Origin: WJLY01 sp964562405
Lineage (GTDB): Bacteria; Joyebacterota; Joyebacteria; Joyebacterales; Joyebacteraceae
Assembly: GCA_964562405.1 (NCBI GenBank)
Contig: CAZLTC010000019.1
Coordinates: 1-42,834 of the forward strand
Length of the DNA stretch: 42,834 bases
Direction of reading: 5' to 3'
This document shows, in pieces, positions 1 to 7,943 of the stretch. Within the stretch, counting starts at the first letter, position 1. Every line of letters starts with the position of its first letter. Position numbers and translations under genes: made by a program. The notes beneath the pieces are model-generated. The model searched no databases. It had not been told where the DNA came from and saw only the letters and a program-made list of their open reading frames with translations.

Positions 1-204
1 CATCATCGCGTGACGCGCCACGGCGTCGCCGATGATGTAGTTCCGGCCGTGCCCGACATGCAGGTCGCCCGACGGATACGGGTACATCACGAGGCAGTAG
101 AAGCGGTTCTCCGCGTCGGTCGGACAGCGGAACAGCCCCATCTCCTCCCACCTGCGCTGCCACTTCGGTTCTATCGTATCGAATGGGTAGTGCTTCATGC
201 TCAT
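1..204 (-). CDS. leuS: Leucyl-tRNA synthetase, N-terminal part (truncated by window edge)
   Basis: This is the first 68 codons of a class I leucyl-tRNA synthetase, which charges tRNA-Leu in the cytoplasm. The protein opens MSMKHYPFDTIEPKWQRRWE, the usual LeuRS start. Residues 41-52 (YPYPSGDLHVGH) carry the ATP-binding HIGH signature as HVGH at 49-52. The rest of the gene lies beyond position 1. The start chosen is the ATG at 204; a second ATG two codons in (198) is also possible. A GGAGG lies about 12 bases upstream. The gene follows the FadL-like porin across a 106-base spacer with a strong hairpin, so it may be separately transcribed. Family assignment is secure; only the extent is limited. 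Confidence 0.95.
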   Translation of the reverse strand, partial: MSMKHYPFDTIEPKWQRRWEEMGLFRCPTDAENRFYCLVMYPYPSGDLHVGHGRNYIIGDAVARHAMM

Positions 205-250
205 TGGCCCCCGATGACGCCTCCGCTGTAGCGTCGCCCGAATACATGAA

Positions 251-277
251 GGCCGGCACGGGAACGCGGTGCCGGCC
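251..277 (-). terminator. Stem-loop downstream of the FadL-like gene
   Basis: A perfect 9-bp stem (GGCCGGCAC / GTGCCGGCC, arms 251-259 and 269-277) with a 9-base loop begins 34 bases after the porin stop codon. The following minus-strand bases (TTCATGTATT) are only moderately T-rich, so this is a plausible but not classical intrinsic terminator separating the porin gene from leuS. Confidence 0.55.
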
Positions 278-310
278 CTCAGTAAGGAACCCGATGCTCC
301 GCTCGTCCCG

Positions 311-1684
311 CTAGAATCCGTACGTGAACGAAACCGACGGAACCAGAATGTCGTCCAGATGCTTGCCGTTCATGTAGTCCGTTCCCTCGATTCGCCTCTT
401 CTCACCAGTCTGGTAGACGAGTGCCAGGTCGAGCGTCCAGACGTCGGAGCGATAACCCACGCCGAAGCTGAAGGCGCTCTTCGTGCTCATGGGCATGACG
501 AAGTCGAACGTAGCGTCAGGCACCGGCGATGGCATGAGCCTGTAGCCCATCCTGAGCGAGGTCGAGCGGGACAACCGATAGTCCATGCCGACGCCGAACT
601 CGACGGTGTCCTCCCAGTCGAGCGGCGTCGTGCCCAGATCATGAGGAAGCTCCGAGTCCACCGAGCGCACGATCTCTTTCACATCGGACCACTGCGTCCA
701 CTGGGCGTCCGCCGTCAGGACCGTGCCCTCGAACAGGAAGTTGTCGTAGGCGATCCCCACGCCTGCCCACATCGGGAAAGTCAGGTCGAACGTCTCGGTC
801 TGGGACGGCGAGACGTAGTCCTCCAGGGTCGATGTCACTTTCACATCGCCCTCCAGCGCTACCTTGATCGGCGAGCGGGCGGTGACGCCTACGTGGACCT
901 GGTCGGTCGCGTCGTACAGGATGCCCAGGGTGGCACCGTAGCCCCAGCCCGTGAGTTCTTCGCTCATCTCGTATGGATCGAGGAACAGGACGTACTGGTC
1001 CGGCGCGGGCGGGTTGTGGATGTACTCGCCCGTAGGCACCCAACCGCCGTCGGTCAGCTTGAAGGACGCGTAGAGAGCCTGGCCGGAGACGCCGATGCTC
1101 AACCGGTCGCCAATCTCCTTCGCGAAAACCGGGGAGACGACGTAACCGCGGATGTTGCTCTCGTAGCGGGGGGCCTCGCCCATTCTGGTGATCTCGTTGA
1201 AGTTGTCGGGGTGGCTGATGAACTCGTCGGCCACGTCGGCCGCGTCCCACTTCGCCCCGTAGTTGCAGAGCGTGTAGCCGCAGATCCCGACCTTGCTGAA
1301 GAGTCCGCTCAGCGGTCCCCCGTCCGAATAGAGGAAGAAGCCCGGAGCGAGGTCTTGCTGCGTCACCGTCGTGGCGTAGACGTTCTGCTTCCCTACGTAG
1401 CCGGGCGTGTGCACCCGGTCGACGTACTCGATGAGGCCGTCCCTCGACCCCAGCAGCACCGCGTCGTGCAGAGAAACCGTGGCCTCAGTGCCGCTGACCT
1501 TCACGATGCCCGCCGGGTTCCAGTGGACCGCGCTGTAGTCGTCCGCGTACCCGATGAAAGCTCCGCCCATCGCGCTCGCCTGCGTTCCCACCTGCGGTAC
1601 GTAGAACCCGTTGGCCGAGGCCAGAACCGGCGCAAGCATCAGAAAGGCGAGGCAGGCCGAGATAACCCTGCCGCTGAAACGCAT
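311..1684 (-). CDS. OmpP1/FadL/TodX-family outer membrane protein
   Basis: A predicted 457-residue outer-membrane beta-barrel of the FadL/TodX family, whose members move long-chain fatty acids or other hydrophobic compounds across the outer membrane. A signal peptide covers residues 1-24 (hydrophobic core CLAFLMLAPVLA, cleavage near ASA-NGF). The family N-terminal signature follows at once: GFYVPQVGTQASAMGGAF, then a WNPAG motif. The C terminus ends in Phe (SVSFTYGF), as expected for a Bam-inserted barrel. An upstream in-frame ATG at 1750 exists, but 1684 is preceded by AGGAGGAGGGGG and begins the signal peptide directly. The substrate cannot be read from sequence. Confidence 0.85.
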   Translation of the reverse strand: MRFSGRVISACLAFLMLAPVLASANGFYVPQVGTQASAMGGAFIGYADDYSAVHWNPAGIVKVSGTEATVSLHDAVLLGSRDGLIEYVDRVHTPGYVGKQNVYATTVTQQDLAPGFFLYSDGGPLSGLFSKVGICGYTLCNYGAKWDAADVADEFISHPDNFNEITRMGEAPRYESNIRGYVVSPVFAKEIGDRLSIGVSGQALYASFKLTDGGWVPTGEYIHNPPAPDQYVLFLDPYEMSEELTGWGYGATLGILYDATDQVHVGVTARSPIKVALEGDVKVTSTLEDYVSPSQTETFDLTFPMWAGVGIAYDNFLFEGTVLTADAQWTQWSDVKEIVRSVDSELPHDLGTTPLDWEDTVEFGVGMDYRLSRSTSLRMGYRLMPSPVPDATFDFVMPMSTKSAFSFGVGYRSDVWTLDLALVYQTGEKRRIEGTDYMNGKHLDDILVPSVSFTYGF

Positions 1685-1755
1685 TCTACCCCCTCCTCCT
1701 GATCGTAGCGCCGCAGGAGGGTCCTGGTCACATACGGCGCACTTATCCAAAAGGA

Positions 1756-1770
1756 GCGCCCCACGGGCGC
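1756..1770 (-). terminator. Short GC hairpin with T-rich tail between nth and the porin gene
   Basis: Read on the minus strand, GCGCCC-GTG-GGGCGC is followed by TCCTTTT, a compact intrinsic-terminator layout about 140 bases after the nth stop. It also falls inside the likely 5' leader of the porin gene, so it could act as an attenuator or leader structure instead. The stem is only 6 bp with a 3-base loop. Confidence 0.4.
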
Positions 1771-1794
1771 ACCAGCAGAAGCCTGCTCATAACT

Positions 1795-1824
1795 GATTTA
1801 GCACACGCGAGATGAAGGCGTCAA
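1795..1824 (-). promoter_or_regulatory. Possible sigma-70 promoter for the FadL-like gene
   Basis: A minus-strand TTGACG (1824-1819) is followed 18 bases later by TAAATC (1800-1795) with an upstream TG (TGCTAAATC), resembling an extended -10. It would give a leader of about 100 bases. The -10 match is weak, so this is tentative. Confidence 0.35.
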
Positions 1825-1907
1825 GGCATTTCTACCGAGCTTCTAGGGCACTCCCGAGAACCGACCGGTCATCGGCGCGTCGGCCTCAGCTTGCGGGGGC
1901 CCCGACG

Positions 1908-2597
1908 CTAAGTGAACGCGCAGGCCGCTCTCAGCGGGCACTCGGGGCATCGCGGGGCCCTCGGCCTGCAGAGAGCCCGGCCGAGCCTGATGAGGTTCAC
2001 GTGCAGCGACAGCGACCTGCCCTCTGGAACGAGACCGCGCAGCGCCTCGAACGTCGCTTCCGGGGTCCGCGGCCGTCCCACGACACCCAGCCGCCCGATG
2101 ACCCTGTGAACATGCGTATCAACGGGCATCACGTCTCTTCCCAGCCCGAAGAGCGCGACGCACGCCGCCGTCTTCGCACCCACGCCCTCGAAGCGCAGGA
2201 GGTACGCGAGCACCTCGTCGTCCGTCATCGCCTTCAGAAACCCCAGGTCGAGGCCACCGGCCTCGCGCTCTATGGAGTGGAGGATCCTGCGAATCCGTGC
2301 CGCCTTCACATTCGCCAGGCCGCCCCCGCGTATCGCCGCCGCCACCGACGCATCCCTGGCGCGAGAGACCGCACCCCAGTCGGGGAAGCGCTCCCGCAGG
2401 CTCGCGTACGCGCGTGCCGAGTTCGTGTCACTCGTGTTCTGGGAGAGCACGGTCGCGATGAGACTTCCGACGAGGTCCCGGTCGCCGTGCCATCGTGGAA
2501 CGCCGAACTTGTGCTCCAGGAGGTCGGTGATGCGCGCGAGGCGCCGCCTCGCAACGGACGGCGTCATCCGTCCGGCGCTCCTGGTCCCGTCGCCCAT
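1908..2597 (-). CDS. nth: Endonuclease III-like DNA glycosylase/AP lyase
   Basis: A 229-residue HhH-GPD base-excision-repair glycosylase that would remove oxidised pyrimidines and cleave the abasic site. The substrate helix carries LSQNTSD (51-57). The helix-hairpin-helix reads EGVGAKTA with catalytic Lys142, and the catalytic Asp is Asp160 in MPVDTHVHRV. The C terminus holds the [4Fe-4S] ligands Cys210, 217, 220 and 226 with the exact C-x6-C-x2-C-x5-C spacing. ATG 2597 follows a GGGAGGAG ribosome site. The gene starts 18 bases after the holA stop, in the same operon. Fine substrate specificity is not deducible. Confidence 0.93.
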   Translation of the reverse strand: MGDGTRSAGRMTPSVARRRLARITDLLEHKFGVPRWHGDRDLVGSLIATVLSQNTSDTNSARAYASLRERFPDWGAVSRARDASVAAAIRGGGLANVKAARIRRILHSIEREAGGLDLGFLKAMTDDEVLAYLLRFEGVGAKTAACVALFGLGRDVMPVDTHVHRVIGRLGVVGRPRTPEATFEALRGLVPEGRSLSLHVNLIRLGRALCRPRAPRCPECPLRAACAFT

Positions 2598-2615
2598 CCC
2601 CCGCTCCTCCCCACC

Positions 2616-3611
2616 TCAGTCGCCGACCCGGGCGAGTTCGTAGACCAGGAGACCGACCGTGGCCTGCGCGGGCATGCCGCGTCGGATGTCGGTGTCGGCC
2701 TTGTAGAAAGACCCAATGCCGCGCGCGTAATCTCTGGACGTCCTTCGCGCCGCGAGGTCGGTCAGGTTCGAGAGCCCCGACAGCAGATACGCCCCCGACC
2801 CTGGATGGCCGCGCGGTCGCCTGCCGCCCGCGGCCCTGACCGTCCACAAGGCCGTCCACAGCCCGTAGAGCTGGCTCACCAGCTGAGCAGGGTCGGCTCC
2901 GCCGTCCACGAGTTCCTCCAGAAGGGAGAGCGACGCGCCCGGCTTGCCCTCGGCGATGGACAGCGCGAGGTCGCGCAGGCCCGAGGCCCTGACACCGACC
3001 ACGAACTCCACGTCCTCCAGTCCGGCCTCCGCGGCGCCCCGCGCCGCCACGAAACAAGCGAGCTTGCTGAGTTCCCCAGCGATCAGGTTCAGCTTCCCGT
3101 CCGTCCAGTCGACAAGCACCTCCAGCGCATCTTCCGCGATCACGAGGCCGCGCTCGGCCGCCATCTTGCGCGCCACGTCGAGCAACAGCTCTCTCGACAG
3201 CCGGCCGCACTCGACCACCGTCGGGAGCCCGAGCGCGTCCTTCTCGAACTTGTTCCTGCCGGAAAGCCGCTCGAAGCTCACGAGCGCCACGCACGAACCC
3301 TCGACAGGCGACTTGAGGTAGTCGAGGAGCTTCGAGCGCTGCGGCGGACTCATCTTCTCGAAATCGTAGACGACGGTGAGCCGCACCGGAGAGAGCATCG
3401 GCACGGTCGATGCCTGGGCGGCGACTGCCTCGGCCGTCGTCTCGCGGCCCGCCAGGCTCACGAAGTCGAACGCCTCGCTGCCGGGCACCAGAAGCGTCGC
3501 TTTGAGAAGGTCGACGCCCAACCTGGCGAGATACGGCTCGTCGCCGTGCAGGACAACTACCGGAGGCGTCTTGCCCTCCGCGAGCGCTTTCTGAAACTCC
3601 GCGAACGTCAT
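2616..3611 (-). CDS. holA: DNA polymerase III delta subunit
   Basis: A 331-residue HolA-type clamp-loader delta subunit, which opens the beta sliding clamp during replication. The N-terminal RecA-like fold begins with PVVVLHGDEPYL, matching the family's FLL-GDEP-L pattern. Later segments (KMAAERGL, WTDGKLNLIAGELSKL, then a helical C-terminal domain with SFYKADTDIRRG) fit HolA. An open frame continues upstream to 3740, but ATG 3611 has a well placed AGGAG and starts at the conserved region. It begins 8 bases after the lptE stop; an lptE-holA pairing is common in diderms. Confidence 0.88.
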   Translation of the reverse strand: MTFAEFQKALAEGKTPPVVVLHGDEPYLARLGVDLLKATLLVPGSEAFDFVSLAGRETTAEAVAAQASTVPMLSPVRLTVVYDFEKMSPPQRSKLLDYLKSPVEGSCVALVSFERLSGRNKFEKDALGLPTVVECGRLSRELLLDVARKMAAERGLVIAEDALEVLVDWTDGKLNLIAGELSKLACFVAARGAAEAGLEDVEFVVGVRASGLRDLALSIAEGKPGASLSLLEELVDGGADPAQLVSQLYGLWTALWTVRAAGGRRPRGHPGSGAYLLSGLSNLTDLAARRTSRDYARGIGSFYKADTDIRRGMPAQATVGLLVYELARVGD

Positions 3612-3619
3612 GGAGGCTC

Positions 3620-4150
3620 CTACCAACCTTGGACCGTCTTGCCAAGAACGTCCTGCGCCAGCTTCTCGAGAGCGCTGGCGCGCGCCTCCTCCTCGGTGGT
3701 CAGGTCGCCTCCCTCCCCCGATACGGAGTAGAGCGCCCACCCTTCGATGTCATCTTGCCAGACGGTCTCGTTTCTGGTCAGGTCCACATAGGTCAACCTG
3801 GCTATCACCCGAACCTTGTACTCACGGGGATTGCCGGAGGCATCGTACGAGGCGACCGGGCGCTCATAGACGACCACGGCACCGCGCAGTATGGAGTCGG
3901 CGTCGTTCTCAGCTACCACACGCAGCGTGTTATCATCGCTGAATTGCGTGATGAGCGCGTTGGTCAGATCCTGCTCGACGCCGAACTCGAGCGTCTCGTT
4001 GGTGAGTATCGGGATGACGATCGATGAGATGTGCGTCTTGACGGACGCCGAGAAGCCGTAGTGCGAGCAACCGGAGAGGGCCGCCACGAGCAGAACAACA
4101 AGCGCGGCCCACGCGGCGCGGCGCGCTCCGGAACTGAGACTGCACGTCAT
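3620..4150 (-). CDS. lptE: LPS-assembly lipoprotein LptE
   Basis: A 176-residue outer-membrane lipoprotein that would plug the LptD barrel and help deliver LPS to the cell surface. A hydrophobic signal ends in a lipobox LSGC with the lipidated residue Cys28, followed by SHYGFS. The mature part has the LptE pattern: IVIPILTNET, then LTNALI, AD-I-RG and later YV-L-RNE-VWQD. The ATG overlaps the stop of the upstream regulator (ATGA at 4150-4147), indicating translational coupling. Its presence supports an LPS-bearing outer membrane. No LptD is in the window. Confidence 0.85.
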   Translation of the reverse strand: MTCSLSSGARRAAWAALVVLLVAALSGCSHYGFSASVKTHISSIVIPILTNETLEFGVEQDLTNALITQFSDDNTLRVVAENDADSILRGAVVVYERPVASYDASGNPREYKVRVIARLTYVDLTRNETVWQDDIEGWALYSVSGEGGDLTTEEEARASALEKLAQDVLGKTVQGW

Positions 4151-5559
4151 TCGCTCTTCCCCTTGAGTCTCTTGCGGAGCGTGTTGCGGCTGATCCCGAG
4201 AAGCTTCGCGGCCTGCACCTGGCTGCCGCCTGTTCTGGCCAGCGCCTCGTCGACCAGTATGCGCTCGACCTCAGACACGACTGCCTCGTCGACTCCGGCA
4301 GGCTCGCTCTCTGCCAGCCTGCCGAACGACGCCCTGACCGCTGCTTCGAGGCCGCCGGTCTCCGTGTCGGCTTCCGGCCAGGCGCCGGCCCCCTCATCCA
4401 GTATCTCGAAGTCCTCCGGCACGAGCACGCCGGTACGATTGAGCGCGATGGCCTGCAGCATCGACCTCTCCAGCTCGCGGACGTTGCCCGGCCACGGGTA
4501 CGCGGACAGGAGGTCATAGACCTGCTGCGAGATGCCGTCCACCTCTCTCTGCAGCTTGGCCTTCGCCCTCTCGAAGAAGTAGTCGGCAAGGTACTGGATG
4601 TCGTCCCGGCGGTCACGTAGGGGCGGTATGAACAGCGAAACGACCTTGAGCCTGTAGAACAGGTCGACCCTGAACAGGCCCTGCTTCATGAGACCAACGA
4701 GGCTCTGCCCGGTGGCCGCGATCACGCGGACGTCGACGCGGCTCCTGGCACGAGTGCCCGGCCGCTCGAACTGCCCCTCCTCGAGGACGGACAGTATGCG
4801 ACCCTGCACCTCCAGACCGGCGGTGTGGATCTCGTCGAGGAATATCGTGCCGTGGCCGGCCTGCTCGAAACGCCCCGGTTGCCGCTCCCCTGCGCCTGAT
4901 CCTCCCCAGCCGAAGAGCTCCCTGTCGAGCAGTTCAGGGGGCATGGCCCCGCAGTTGACGGCAACGAACGGCCGCTCGCGGCGTGCGCTGTTGTAGTGGA
5001 CGGCCCGGGCGATCAGCTCCTTGCCCGTGCCCGGCTCTCCGTGGATGAGCACGGCCGCGTCGGTTGCCGCCGTCTGGCCTATCAGCTTGTGTATCTCGAC
5101 CATCTCGGGCGTGCGGCCCACGATGGCCCCCAACTCCGCCACGTCCCCGGGTCCCGGCGAGCCTATCGTACGTATCATGCCGCCGTCGGCCGAGAGCGCT
5201 CTGCGCACCGCATCCTCGAGCCCCGCGGGCAGCGTCCCTCTCGGGAGGTAGTCGTAGGCGCCCTCCCGCATCGAGTCGATCGCGCCCTGGCTGCTCGTCT
5301 CCCGGGCCACAACGACGACCGGCAATCTGCGCGCCTTCAGCTTCAAGCCGCGGAGGACATCCATGGCCGAGCCGTCGCCGAGTCCGTGCTCGATGACCAC
5401 CAGGTCCGGCACGGTCTCGTCCACGGCGGACAGGAGCGCCTTGCCCTCACCCCAGACCCGGGTCTCGTACATGAGTCTCGGCAGCGCGTCGACGAGCTCC
5501 GATGCCGTCGATTCGCCGTCGTCGAGTATCCAGACGGTCTTCAAACCGGCAGTCCTCAT
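4147..5559 (-). CDS. NtrC-family AAA+ regulator with degenerate receiver and no GAFTGA motif
   Basis: A 470-residue receiver-AAA+-Fis protein laid out like an NtrC-type activator. The receiver (1-122) keeps the acidic pair D13/D14, but Glu57 sits where the phosphoacceptor Asp is expected (LVVIEHG) and Arg107 where the conserved Lys is expected (YDYLPRG). The AAA+ core has Walker A GEPGTGKE (174-181), Walker B GTIFLDEI (237-244) and arginine-finger region FRVDLFYRL. The loop after ELFG (214-217) reads WGGSGAGERQPG, so GAFTGA, the sigma-54 contact, is missing and shortened by about three residues. A Fis-type helix-turn-helix ends the protein (VQAAKLLGISRNTL). No clear Shine-Dalgarno precedes ATG 5559. 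It probably works without phosphorylation and may not act through sigma-54. Confidence 0.9.
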   Translation of the reverse strand: MRTAGLKTVWILDDGESTASELVDALPRLMYETRVWGEGKALLSAVDETVPDLVVIEHGLGDGSAMDVLRGLKLKARRLPVVVVARETSSQGAIDSMREGAYDYLPRGTLPAGLEDAVRRALSADGGMIRTIGSPGPGDVAELGAIVGRTPEMVEIHKLIGQTAATDAAVLIHGEPGTGKELIARAVHYNSARRERPFVAVNCGAMPPELLDRELFGWGGSGAGERQPGRFEQAGHGTIFLDEIHTAGLEVQGRILSVLEEGQFERPGTRARSRVDVRVIAATGQSLVGLMKQGLFRVDLFYRLKVVSLFIPPLRDRRDDIQYLADYFFERAKAKLQREVDGISQQVYDLLSAYPWPGNVRELERSMLQAIALNRTGVLVPEDFEILDEGAGAWPEADTETGGLEAAVRASFGRLAESEPAGVDEAVVSEVERILVDEALARTGGSQVQAAKLLGISRNTLRKRLKGKSE

Positions 5560-5569
5560 GAACCAGCGA

Positions 5570-5586
5570 GGCCGGAGAACCCGGCC
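5570..5586 (-). promoter_or_regulatory. Hairpin just upstream of the NtrC-like regulator start
   Basis: Minus-strand GGCCGG-GTTCT-CCGGCC forms a perfect 6-bp stem whose 3' arm ends 11 bases before the regulator ATG, where a ribosome site would normally lie. No AGGAG-like sequence is visible there. It could end the epimerase message or limit translation of the regulator; there is no T-tract. Confidence 0.4.
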
Positions 5587-5629
5587 CTGAACAACTGAAG
5601 AGAGACCCGCACCAGGTACGTCGTGGCGG

Positions 5630-6568
5630 TCAATCCGAGGCCGCGCGGGACCACTCGACCGTCCTGACGAGCCCTTCGTCGAAGCCCACGGCCGGCTCGA
5701 ACCCCAGCAGCCGTCTGGCCTTCGAGATGTCCGAGAAGGAATGACGCACGTCTCCCGGGCGCGGCTTGTCGTACACCGGCTTCACGGAGGCGCCCACCAG
5801 CGCGCTCAGTTTCTGGAATAGCTCGTTGACCGTAACCGTGCTGCCGCACGCCGCGTTCATGACCTCCCCCGAGCAACCCTCCGCGAACGCCGCGAGCATG
5901 TTGGCGTCGACGACGTTCTCGACGTACGTGAAGTCACGCGACTGCTCTCCGTCACCGTATATCACCGGCCGCCGTCCCGACAGCATGGCCGCCAGGAAGA
6001 TAGGAACTACCGCGGCGTACTGCGACTCGGGGTCCTGCCTCGGCCCGAAGACGTTGAAGTACCGAAGCGCGACACAGTCCAGTCCGTACAGCCCGGTGAA
6101 CACCCTGCAGTAGTACTCCCCCGCCAGCTTCGACACTGCGTAGGGTGACTCCGGAGCAGGCGGCATGTCCTCGCGCTTGGGCAGTTCCGGGCTCTCGCCA
6201 TAGATCGACGACGAGCTGGCGTAGATCACGCGCCGCACGCCGGCATCCCGTCCGGCCAGGAGCACGTTCAGAGTGCCCAGGACGTTCACCTGATTGCTGG
6301 TGGCCGGGTCGTCGACCGAACGTGGCACCGAGGCCAGAGCCGCCTCGTGGAAGATCACGTCGACGCCGTCGGCCGCGCGGCCGACGGTCCCGAGGTCGCG
6401 TATGTCACCCTCGACCAGATCGACACCGCCCTCGAAGGCGGCCAGGTTCTCCCGACGGCCGGTCGAGAAGTTGTCCAGCACACGCACGGAGTGGCCCTCC
6501 CCGAGCAGCCTCTCGACAATGTGCGAACCTATGAAGCCGGCCCCACCTGTTACGAGCATGAGAGACAT
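5630..6568 (-). CDS. NAD-dependent sugar-nucleotide 4-epimerase (GalE/Gne/WbpP-like, extended SDR)
   Basis: A 312-residue extended short-chain dehydrogenase that would interconvert UDP-sugars at C4 for surface polysaccharide synthesis. The Rossmann motif TGGAGFIGS spans residues 7-15. The catalytic triad is visible as Ser119-121 (ASSSS) and Y143-x3-K147 (SPYAVSK). RYFNVFGPRQDP and the DFTYVENVV segment are typical of UDP-Glc/UDP-GlcNAc epimerases. ATG 6568 has a GGGGGAG ribosome site. It lies 37 bases after the UDP-HexNAc dehydrogenase gene, so the two probably make related precursors. The exact hexose versus N-acetylhexosamine preference is not readable, so no symbol is given. Confidence 0.85.
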   Translation of the reverse strand: MSLMLVTGGAGFIGSHIVERLLGEGHSVRVLDNFSTGRRENLAAFEGGVDLVEGDIRDLGTVGRAADGVDVIFHEAALASVPRSVDDPATSNQVNVLGTLNVLLAGRDAGVRRVIYASSSSIYGESPELPKREDMPPAPESPYAVSKLAGEYYCRVFTGLYGLDCVALRYFNVFGPRQDPESQYAAVVPIFLAAMLSGRRPVIYGDGEQSRDFTYVENVVDANMLAAFAEGCSGEVMNAACGSTVTVNELFQKLSALVGASVKPVYDKPRPGDVRHSFSDISKARRLLGFEPAVGFDEGLVRTVEWSRAASD

Positions 6569-6605
6569 CTGACTCCCCCGAGATACGTGGTGATGCCGCG
6601 AGACC

Positions 6606-7898
6606 CTAGATCTTCCTTATGTGCCCGTCGTCGAAACCCTTGAGCGCGTTTCTGGTGTCGACTATCGGAACGCCGGCGTCGACCACGGCGTGGTAGTCGA
6701 CCGACCGGTGCGCCGTCGTTATCACTATGCAGTCGGCCCGGCCCAGCTCCTCCGGGGTCAGGTCGACGCTGCTCATGCCGATCCCGACGTCGCTCAGCTT
6801 GTGGACGTACGGATCGTGATAGACTATCTCCGCTCCCCTCTCGAGGAGCAGTTTGATCACGTCTATGGCAGGCGACTCCCGCACGTCATCTATGGCCTCC
6901 TTGTAGGCCACACCAAGGATGAGAACCCTCGATCCCCGCACCGCTTTCGACCGGTCGTTGAGACAGTCTATCACCTTGCCGACCACGTAGTAAGGCATGC
7001 TGCTGTTTATCTGCCCGGCCAGCTCGATGAACCGCGCCTCGAACCCGGACTCCTTGGCCTTCCACGAGAGGTAGAAGGGGTCGATCGGTATGCAGTGTCC
7101 GCCCAGACCGGGGCCGGGATAGAAAGGCATGAACCCGAAGGGCTTCGTCGCGGCGGCGTCGATGACCTCCCAGACGTCGATTCCCATCCTGTCGCTCATG
7201 AGCGCCATCTCGTTGACGAGACCTATGTTCACGCTCCGGAACGTGTTCTCCAGGAGCTTCACCGTCTCTGCCACCTTCGTCGACGAGACCGGAACGACGG
7301 GGCCGAGGGTCATCTCGTAGAGGAGAACCGCGTGCTCCGTGCACGCGGGGGTCACGCCTCCCACGACCTTCGGGATGTTCTTCGTGTTCCACTTCGCATT
7401 GCCCGGATCGACGCGCTCGGGAGAGAACGCCAGGTAGAAGTCCTTCCCGGCTCGGAGCCCTGTTCGCTCCAACCGCGAGAGGATCACCTCGTCGGTAGTC
7501 CCGGGATAGGTCGTGCTATCGAGAATGACGAGCATGTCCGGGTGGAGGTACTTCTCGATCTCGACGACGGCCGCACGCACGTATGAGATGTCCGGGTCCT
7601 TGGTCTTGCGAAGGGGCGTGGGAACGCAGATGTCGACCGAGTCGACATCGCGCAGCACGGAGAACTCGGTCGTCGGCTCGAACGTACCTCCCGCCACGGC
7701 ACCGGCCACCCATTCGTCCGGGACGTCCTGTATGTACGACTTGCCCGAGCGGAGCTTCTCGACCTTCGATGCGTCCGAGTCTATACCCGTCACGCGGAAA
7801 CCCGCCCGCTCGAATTCCATCGCGAGCGGCAGGCCGACGTACCCCAGGCCGATTACCCCCAGCCTGGCCTCCTTGGACCGGAGCTTGTCCCTGAGCAT
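6606..7898 (-). CDS. UDP-N-acetylhexosamine 6-dehydrogenase (WbpA/WecC-type)
   Basis: A 430-residue nucleotide-sugar dehydrogenase that oxidises the C6 hydroxyl of a UDP-sugar to a carboxylate with two NAD+. The N-terminal Rossmann motif is GVIGLGYVGLPLA (14-26). CVPTPL is at about 91-96. The catalytic cysteine is Cys269 in GPGLGGHCIPIDP, and the C-terminal UDP-binding domain has VLILGVAYK and DDVRESPA. These details fit the UDP-HexNAc (WbpA/WecC/TviB) branch better than plain UDP-glucose dehydrogenase. ATG 7898 is chosen over an upstream in-frame start (7922) because AAGGAGGG sits just before it. It is followed by the epimerase, suggesting uronic-acid sugars in the cell envelope. Confidence 0.88.
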   Translation of the reverse strand: MLRDKLRSKEARLGVIGLGYVGLPLAMEFERAGFRVTGIDSDASKVEKLRSGKSYIQDVPDEWVAGAVAGGTFEPTTEFSVLRDVDSVDICVPTPLRKTKDPDISYVRAAVVEIEKYLHPDMLVILDSTTYPGTTDEVILSRLERTGLRAGKDFYLAFSPERVDPGNAKWNTKNIPKVVGGVTPACTEHAVLLYEMTLGPVVPVSSTKVAETVKLLENTFRSVNIGLVNEMALMSDRMGIDVWEVIDAAATKPFGFMPFYPGPGLGGHCIPIDPFYLSWKAKESGFEARFIELAGQINSSMPYYVVGKVIDCLNDRSKAVRGSRVLILGVAYKEAIDDVRESPAIDVIKLLLERGAEIVYHDPYVHKLSDVGIGMSSVDLTPEELGRADCIVITTAHRSVDYHAVVDAGVPIVDTRNALKGFDDGHIRKI

Positions 7899-7943
7899 GC
7901 CCCCTCCTTGACGTAGACGCAACGCACGCCCGCTCTCACGCCT

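Noticed and set aside
251..277. Plus-strand sigma-54-like GGCACG motif
   Set aside because: The spacing to a GC element is wrong and no plus-strand gene follows; the bases belong to a hairpin.
1812..3731. Long plus-strand open frame of 639 codons
   Set aside because: It lies antisense to nth and holA, is Arg/Pro-rich, has no recognisable motif or ribosome site, and is a normal by-product of high-GC third positions.
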